Of a stretch of DNA of 64,000 bases, positions 45,201 through 64,000 are shown piece after piece (position 1 is the stretch's first letter; every line of letters starts with the position of its first letter). Under the pieces are notes generated by a model. It ran no database searches. It was not told the DNA's origin and saw only the letters and a program-made list of their open reading frames with translations. A program made the translations under genes and the position numbers. This DNA comes from Trebouxia sp. TZW2008 (lineage: Eukaryota > Chlorophyta > Trebouxiophyceae > Trebouxiales > Trebouxiaceae), in the NCBI GenBank assembly GCA_002118135.1, contig BDIU01000038.1:62001-126000 (forward strand). The letters run 5' to 3'.

Positions 45201-46795
45201 CTGCAAAGGTCATGCACATGCAGCTATCAGCAATGTCAACATGATGCAATTGGGATGGTCACCTACGATTCTCTTTGCAGTGACTGCTCTGCCATCAGCT
45301 AGCTTGCATTGCCATGCCTGGTCCCGCTCCTGTTGCTGCACATCTTCTACACTTGCACCATACCTATAGACAAGACATGCATTATCTGATGAAACCCTGG
45401 TGCGCCTCTTGACTTTCGACATTGCACACACTGCCAGGGCTGAGACGATAGACGAGATACAGGACCTTGTTGTCCATGGAGGCAGCAGCATTGCTTGTCT
45501 AGCACATCAAACTGACACCATCTGTGACAAGCCAAGTGGGTAGATGCAGACTGCAGCCCTGTGCAGCTGTTGGTGTCTTCTCGCAAACTGATCAGCCTCT
45601 CATACATTTGCGCAATGCTGATACGCTTGATCACATATCAACAGCAAAGTTCTGTGGCGTTTGTGAGTAGAGTCAAGCGCCTTACATGAGCATTGCGTAT
45701 GATGCACATCAAGAGGTAATCGAGTCAAGCCTTTGCACGGCGGTCTGCTGACCTGAAATTGACGCCTTGTTGGAGGCATGCGGTCAGAAGCTTGTCTCTG
45801 ACCTCTTTGGCTGAATTGCTGACAGGGAAGTACTTGCTGTCATCAATTTCTGATGCCAGAGGGATGCCTATATCTTCTGGACTCTCAAGCCTACAGACAG
45901 TGGAACCACCTGTTGTCAGGCTCACTCAGGGCACTCATGAACTTGAAAGATGCAGTTCTACTGTATCAGAATGTTCAGCGTGACTGCTGTGAAGCCTGTG
46001 AACATTAAGCAAAGTTGTTTTCAAGTTTTGCACAGACCAGATGAGTCCTTGACAAGACGCAATTGTACTGTTGTTGGCATCCTCAGCATAAATGCTGTGA
46101 GGTAATGACTTGCACTTCTCATTGAAGCTCTTGGTTGCCAACCAGCTCAAATGATTATGACTGAAGGTTAAAGGATTGCACAGAGAGTTGGTCCATGCAC
46201 GTCTGCAATAACAAAGCTGTTGAGAAGCTCACCAGTCTCTGCATTTTTCCAGAGACCACGTAGCGAAAATTGCCCTGAGAGCGCTCCTGCTCGACTCTGT
46301 GAAGTAGTCCTTGTTTAACTCAACTTCCATCGGCAACACATTGCTGCAGACAATCAAAGACTGAATGAGCGCTCTGTCAGGGACAGACTGCTCTCTGATG
46401 CCAACTGCAAGCTTGAACACACCATCTTGTGCCGCCTGAGATCAGCACCTTCTGGCCGGCCTGCTTGCTCCTCTCAAGCACAGTCACCTGCACAAGAAGG
46501 GGGCACGACTGAACAACGCATCAATGTGATGCTGATGTCTTGTGCGATCTGTACTATCCAAGCTGTCAAGAAGCAGGAAGTACTGCAAGCGTGCCTGAGC
46601 TCCCTGACGTGCAGCGAAGTAGGCTGCAGTAAGACCCGCTGCACCTCCGCCCACGACGAACACGTCAGCGTCAGGCGCAGAAGAGTGTCCTAGCGAACAC
46701 TTAGCACGCCACGTCTGACTCGGCAATCGTTTTGCTCCTCGTACTGCGCGTGTCCTGAAGGTTGGACTCGGCTGAGTACTTGCACATGCAAGCAT
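41985..46795 (-). CDS. HI0933/YhiN-family FAD-dependent oxidoreductase
   Basis: A flavoprotein family of unknown substrate with a Rossmann FAD domain. Exons (minus): 46795-46595 (basic, Ser/Thr-rich leader, then ADVFVVGGGAAGLTAAYFAA, the GxGxxG dinucleotide fold), 46487-46423 (VTVLERSKQAGQKVLISGG), 46343-46233 (RCNVLPMEVELNKDYF), about 45919-45754 (EVRDKLLTACLQQGVNF), about 45365-45266 (LADGRAVTAKRIV), about 44860-44708 (VLASGGLSYPHLGTDGRGH), about 44340-44150 (GLSLYNVEAVAASVGKKKG, MLFTHKGFSGPAVLDLS), about 43352-43165 (KRLADAICHEAHVESTPLAQ), about 42847-42772 (LTNYELPISGHEGYPK), about 42178-41985 (EVTGGGIPLSELNCATMESR, LPGVYLCGEILDVFGRIGGF). The motif order is that of the whole family. The leader suggests plastid or mitochondrial import (inference). 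The first intron uses a GC donor. Confidence 0.88.
42203..42262. repeat. (GCAA)n tetranucleotide microsatellite
   Basis: About 14 units of gcaa followed by gcca units, lying just upstream (minus sense) of the last flavoprotein exon. It produces an artefactual LACL-repeat frame. Confidence 0.95.
43855..44010 (-). repeat. second copy of the MLFTHKGFSGPAVLDL exon segment
   Basis: The minus strand at about 43990-43870 reads HGMLFTHKVSSGSAVLDLTH and CVVMDAQRGTDRHES, copying the functional exon segment at about 44245-44150 with changed residues (GF to VS, P to S). It is followed by the same downstream sequence. The copy is open but lacks the exon's first half. Confidence 0.9.
44016..44143. repeat. 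32-bp tandem repeat, four copies
   Basis: Units of the form gacacaatgtgcgctgtgtg plus aaagaggccact repeat four times with few changes. The array lies between the functional and duplicated MLFTHK exon segments. Confidence 0.95.
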
Positions 46796-47157
46796 GCAAG
46801 TCGAGTTGTCTTGTCACGAGGATCTGGCTACAGAGTCTGCATCTGAGAGAGCTTGCGAATGAGCGTAACAGCGCAATGCAGCATGTAGCAGCGCAGGTCC
46901 AAGTTGCGTGCGAGAGCAATGGCTATGGCGATCGAACTCCATATTGAAGGTTTTGTGCACCGAAACCAGACATCTCGCGAAACGACTGCTCAATCTCACG
47001 AGCCCAGCTCTCGTCTGCGAGAATTAAATCACACGACAACTTCCACAGACGACGGCTGAACATCGAGCACAGAACGGTTTGCCATTGATCCCGGCGAGGA
47101 GGCCGGTTGCAGCAAGGCCTTTCGTCGACCTTGACAAGCACAGTCTGCAGCTCAGCA
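46796..47157. promoter_or_regulatory. divergent promoter region, flavoprotein / F-box protein
   Basis: A spacer of 362 bp between two start codons on opposite strands. Open frames here have no family match and are taken as UTR or promoter. No core element is obvious. Confidence 0.5.
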
Positions 47158-48432
47158 ATGGGTGACCTTCCAGCAGAGCTGTGGGCTCAGGTGTTTCAGA
47201 AAGTGAGCGAAAGCTATTTTTCCCGCAAACCTGGGGATGGGTTTGGCGATGTTGACATGAGCTTTTGGCAGCGTCACGAACACCAAGCTCTGTTCGGTCA
47301 ACTGTCTTCGGTGTGCAAGCGGTTTCGGGAGGGTGTAGTACAGCATAGCAAGCTGCCACGCTCTGTGTACCTTGAGGGTTTGCCAGCAACCAAACAAGCA
47401 AGCTTCTCTGCATGGGCAGCCAAACACGCTGCAGGAGTCCACTTCCTTGAGCTGAACGGAATTGAGCCAGAGCAGCTGACAGAATGCTTGAGGATCATGG
47501 CAGCCTCTGCATCTAAGTTGCGCAGCATTCAGCTGTTTGCTACACTCAATTTCAGAGGTGTTGAGGGTTTAGGGGCGTTTCACAGTCTGCAGAAGTGTGA
47601 AATTTCAGGACACAGCACTGGACAATTGCTGGAGCTGCAAAGCTTAGAAAGTTTGCAAAATTTGGAAGAGGTTTGCCTCAAATCTGGACGCTTTACCAAT
47701 GTGAGGCTGGCTCCATCTTTGCTTAGCATGCACCTGTCTTGGGGTTGCTGCACGTTTGCTGGTCCTTGCCCATTTACCAGCACTTTACAATACCTAGAGG
47801 TTCAACACAGCACTATGATGGCATTTGGAAATCGTGGTCTGTTAGAATGCACAGCTCTGCAACAGCTGAAATCATACCAAGCCGCTGTTGAAGGCAAACC
47901 TGATGCTTTGGAAGACCCCTTCATCAATTGCCATATTGACCATCACATCACAACAATGAAGCAATTGAACACGCTTCAGGTGGACATTGGTAGTGGCGAC
48001 AATGTAGCTGAATATGTAAACTTTGATTGGCTGTATAATTTGACAACATTGACTAGCCTTACCCTGATGATGGTGATTGACGCTGAGCTTTCACACTTGA
48101 CCCAGCTTAGTCAATTGTGTGAGCTGAGCATCCTGGGGTGTTGTGATCACAATGGTCACAGTCCACAGCTTGAGCTTGATATCAGCTGGGATTGCATGCA
48201 GAATTTGCAGAGGCTGTCAATTGCAGGGTCAGTTAGCATCGGTCTTGACTTGTTGAATTTGCTCACAGTGCCATGTCTGAAAAAGTTGTCTTTCAGTTGT
48301 GAGATGCTAGATCATAAGTCCAATTCTGTGTTTGCCATTTTCATGTACCGCTTGGCCAAGCTTCGTCCTGATGTCAAGGTTTCGATAGGTCGGGTTCCTG
48401 ATCTGCCAGCCAAACCCATATTATCAGTATGA
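47158..48432 (+). CDS. F-box/leucine-rich-repeat protein, intronless
   Basis: A single open frame of 424 aa. The N-terminus has an F-box pattern: LPAELWAQVFQKVSE near residues 4-18 and LSSVCKRFREGVVQHSKL near residues 44-62, with an inserted acidic/aromatic loop between. The rest is irregular LRRs (LHSLQKCEISG, LESLQNLEEVCL, TSLTLMMVIDAELSHL, LQRLSIAGSVSIGLDLLNLL). F-box proteins normally bind SKP1 in SCF ubiquitin ligases and recruit substrates through their repeats. The substrate is unknown. The ATG used directly precedes the F-box. An upstream in-frame extension from 47107 lacks an ATG. It is the only intron-free gene here and the only long gene without internal exon duplicates, which suggests a retrogene or a recently expanded family. 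Confidence 0.85.
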   Translation: MGDLPAELWAQVFQKVSESYFSRKPGDGFGDVDMSFWQRHEHQALFGQLSSVCKRFREGVVQHSKLPRSVYLEGLPATKQASFSAWAAKHAAGVHFLELNGIEPEQLTECLRIMAASASKLRSIQLFATLNFRGVEGLGAFHSLQKCEISGHSTGQLLELQSLESLQNLEEVCLKSGRFTNVRLAPSLLSMHLSWGCCTFAGPCPFTSTLQYLEVQHSTMMAFGNRGLLECTALQQLKSYQAAVEGKPDALEDPFINCHIDHHITTMKQLNTLQVDIGSGDNVAEYVNFDWLYNLTTLTSLTLMMVIDAELSHLTQLSQLCELSILGCCDHNGHSPQLELDISWDCMQNLQRLSIAGSVSIGLDLLNLLTVPCLKKLSFSCEMLDHKSNSVFAIFMYRLAKLRPDVKVSIGRVPDLPAKPILSV

Positions 48433-49427
48433 CTCCATACTCTACGGAATGTGCTGGCCTTTAGTGGCATTCAACAGAGTGCTGAATCTTTTATGGAGGA
48501 GCTGAACCAACCGGTATCATGTAATACTATGCTAAGCTCATCTGTAAGACTGTATTCTGCATGAAGCTCCAGTCGGGTGCAGCAACCTGCCTTTGCAGGA
48601 CAATCAACTGAGTCTGCAAGCTGAGCTGGCTAACATTCAGTCGGCTGAGGCGTTATGTATACAGTACATTATGAGCAATAGTGTTGCACAGTACACTGAT
48701 GCAAAGCTAGAAACATCACGCCATTAGACTAGCCAAACACTTGCCATGTAATGCAGCAGATCGACGGTAGACCGTTCAGCAGAGTGTGCACAGCGTTGCA
48801 TCGCAAAAAAGGTTTAACAATGGTTGCAACCAGCACCAAAAGCAATAGAACAGACAGAAAAGCAACGTCACTATGCAAGGGTCTGAGAGCAGATCAAGAC
48901 CAGTATTAGCAACACCTTATTTGCTTGCAGCATTGATGATAGCAACATGAATCCTGAAGCATTTTGTTCTCAGGCCCTTGTGTGCTGTACACAATCAGAT
49001 TAGGCACAACACCCGGAGACTGCATCTTTGCAAGCAGCCCTGAACAGGCTTCATTCCTTCCTGAGATTAACTGTGCAAGATTCTGAGCAATGAGAGAATT
49101 TGAAGGACAGCAGACTGGCACAGCGGTTGTGCAGCAATAGCCTGGCTAACTTAGTGCGTTTCCACAAATGTCTTTGCGTGCTCTTGACAAGGGCCAAAAA
49201 CCCCCAACTTATTGATTTGCAGACATGATGATGTAAAGCAGTATCAGTCTACTGCATACAGCTCCCATTCTGTCTGTTTCTTCCTGACAAGGTCCATGTA
49301 CATCAGTACTCGTCTACTGCATGTGGCGGCCCTAGCAACACACAGGGATGTTGTGTTACCGCTCACTCACTATCAGTTCCTGAACGCTCCAGTCTTCATA
49401 GCTGCATACCACAGCAAACAAGCGCCT
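48433..49427. other. convergent intergenic region
   Basis: 3' flanks of the F-box gene (+) and RPB6 (-). A minus-strand frame at 49121-48906 (LIAQNLAQLISGRNEACSGL) looks protein-like, but no link to a gene was found. Confidence 0.5.
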
Positions 49428-50766
<1,339 letters not shown>

Positions 50767-51205
50767 ACTGTAACAATCCTTTTCCCGGGGCGCTTGGACG
50801 GTTGAGTGATCAGTGCAAGGCTTAGGTGGACGAATGACAAAGCAAGCGCAAGTGCTTGGCTCCTGTGGTGCGCAACTTGGCCCTCACCGTACGCGCCAAG
50901 TAAAAGCAAGTTGGTGCGGCGACTATTGCTGAAAATCCTGTGCTTTCCTAGCCTGCTGAAAGTGCAAACGCCGGAAGCTCTGAGGGCTGAGTCGCGTCAA
51001 AACCCTTTTTGAGTTGTCGATAGGTTTGTCACGGAACAGCGTTGACTTTTTTGGCTTGTTTCATGTTGCGGAATCCGATACAGTCGCGCGTTGGGGACTA
51101 GCGGCATTTCCTTCATTGTGAAGAGCTCGTATCAATCGCTTTTTGCACAGTTGCTGGCAGCTTGCGCACGAGAGGGACCACTGATCACCTCGTATCCGGC
51201 GGCAC
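50767..51205. promoter_or_regulatory. divergent promoter region, RPB6 / AlaRS
   Basis: A spacer of 439 bp between divergent starts. Open frames run through it but lack a plausible start. I see no TATA box or other core element. Confidence 0.45.
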
Positions 51206-63640
<12,435 letters not shown>

Positions 63641-64000
63641 GTGCCCTGCTCTGCCCTGCCCTGTTGCCCTCTGCCCTGCCCTGATCTGCCCCTGCCCTGC
63701 ACCAATCTGCCCTATTCTGCCCTGTCCTGGTGCAACATCTGCGCAGACGCTGTGAACTTGTCTGCTTGAACACATGCTGATCACATAGTCAAGCGCATGT
63801 ATGACCTTCAGCTGGCCATAGCCTGCCTGTCAACTGCCTTCAGGGGCTTAGTGACACACATCAGCAATGAGATGACACAGAGGTTGAGAAGAAAATGTTG
63901 TTGTGCAACATGTACATGCTGTCAGGACATAGCTGCACCAAAGCTGCGTAGCAAAGCTGTTCGCTCAGTTTCAGCTCTGGGCTATGCTGTTTTACAAGGC
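63641..64000. other. AlaRS intron, nothing further recognised
   Basis: After the donor at 63641 comes a short (CTGCC)-rich stretch (63641-63735) and ordinary intron-like sequence. The next AlaRS exon was not seen before the window ends. Confidence 0.6.

Overview
This window is nuclear DNA from a eukaryote. The genes are broken into many short exons with canonical GT-AG (sometimes GC-AG) introns, intergenic spacers are 0.2-1 kb, and one gene is intronless. Plant-type gene families are present: a plastid fibrillin/PAP with transit and thylakoid-type signals, a cytosolic pyruvate kinase of the plant clade that carries the RGNLG motif, and a mitochondrial glycine-cleavage T-protein. These point to a green alga, probably a trebouxiophyte-like chlorophyte, but the species is an inference. 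No rRNA, tRNA, CRISPR or operon structure was seen.

Layout. 1-6.8 kb holds scattered exons of unidentified genes on both strands. 7.3-16.4 kb (-) is pyruvate kinase. 16.8-24.9 kb (+) is glycine-cleavage T-protein (nine exons, 422 aa reconstructed). 25.5-27.5 kb (+) is a PAP/fibrillin (255 aa). 28.5-30.2 kb (-) is ribosomal protein eL6 (218 aa). 30.4-35.9 kb (+) is an LRR protein with a FAM194-like C-terminal region. 36.7-40.9 kb (-) is an unidentified Pro/Ala-rich protein. 42.0-46.8 kb (-) is a HI0933/YhiN-type flavoprotein. 47.2-48.4 kb (+) is an intronless F-box/LRR protein. 49.4-50.8 kb (-) is the RNA polymerase subunit RPB6. 51.2-beyond 64 kb (+) is alanyl-tRNA synthetase carrying an N-terminal eEF1B-gamma/GST-like domain. 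Several genes sit as head-to-head pairs with only 0.2-0.4 kb between start codons.

The outstanding property is that almost every intron-containing gene holds tandem, partly decayed copies of its own exons (with their splice acceptors) in the adjacent introns. Examples are four copies of the AlaRS class-II motif exon at about 190-bp spacing, about seven copies of a GcvT exon (the first five at 147-148 bp), four copies of the end of a pyruvate kinase exon at exactly 147 bp, and many others. Normally one copy keeps both the reading frame and usable splice sites. A second notable feature is the in-frame GST-like/AlaRS fusion. Introns also contain LINE 3' ends with different microsatellite tails, two foldback elements, and small dispersed repeats.

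The genes belong to separate housekeeping functions (translation, transcription, glycolysis, photorespiratory glycine metabolism, plastid lipid bodies), and nothing suggests a functional cluster.
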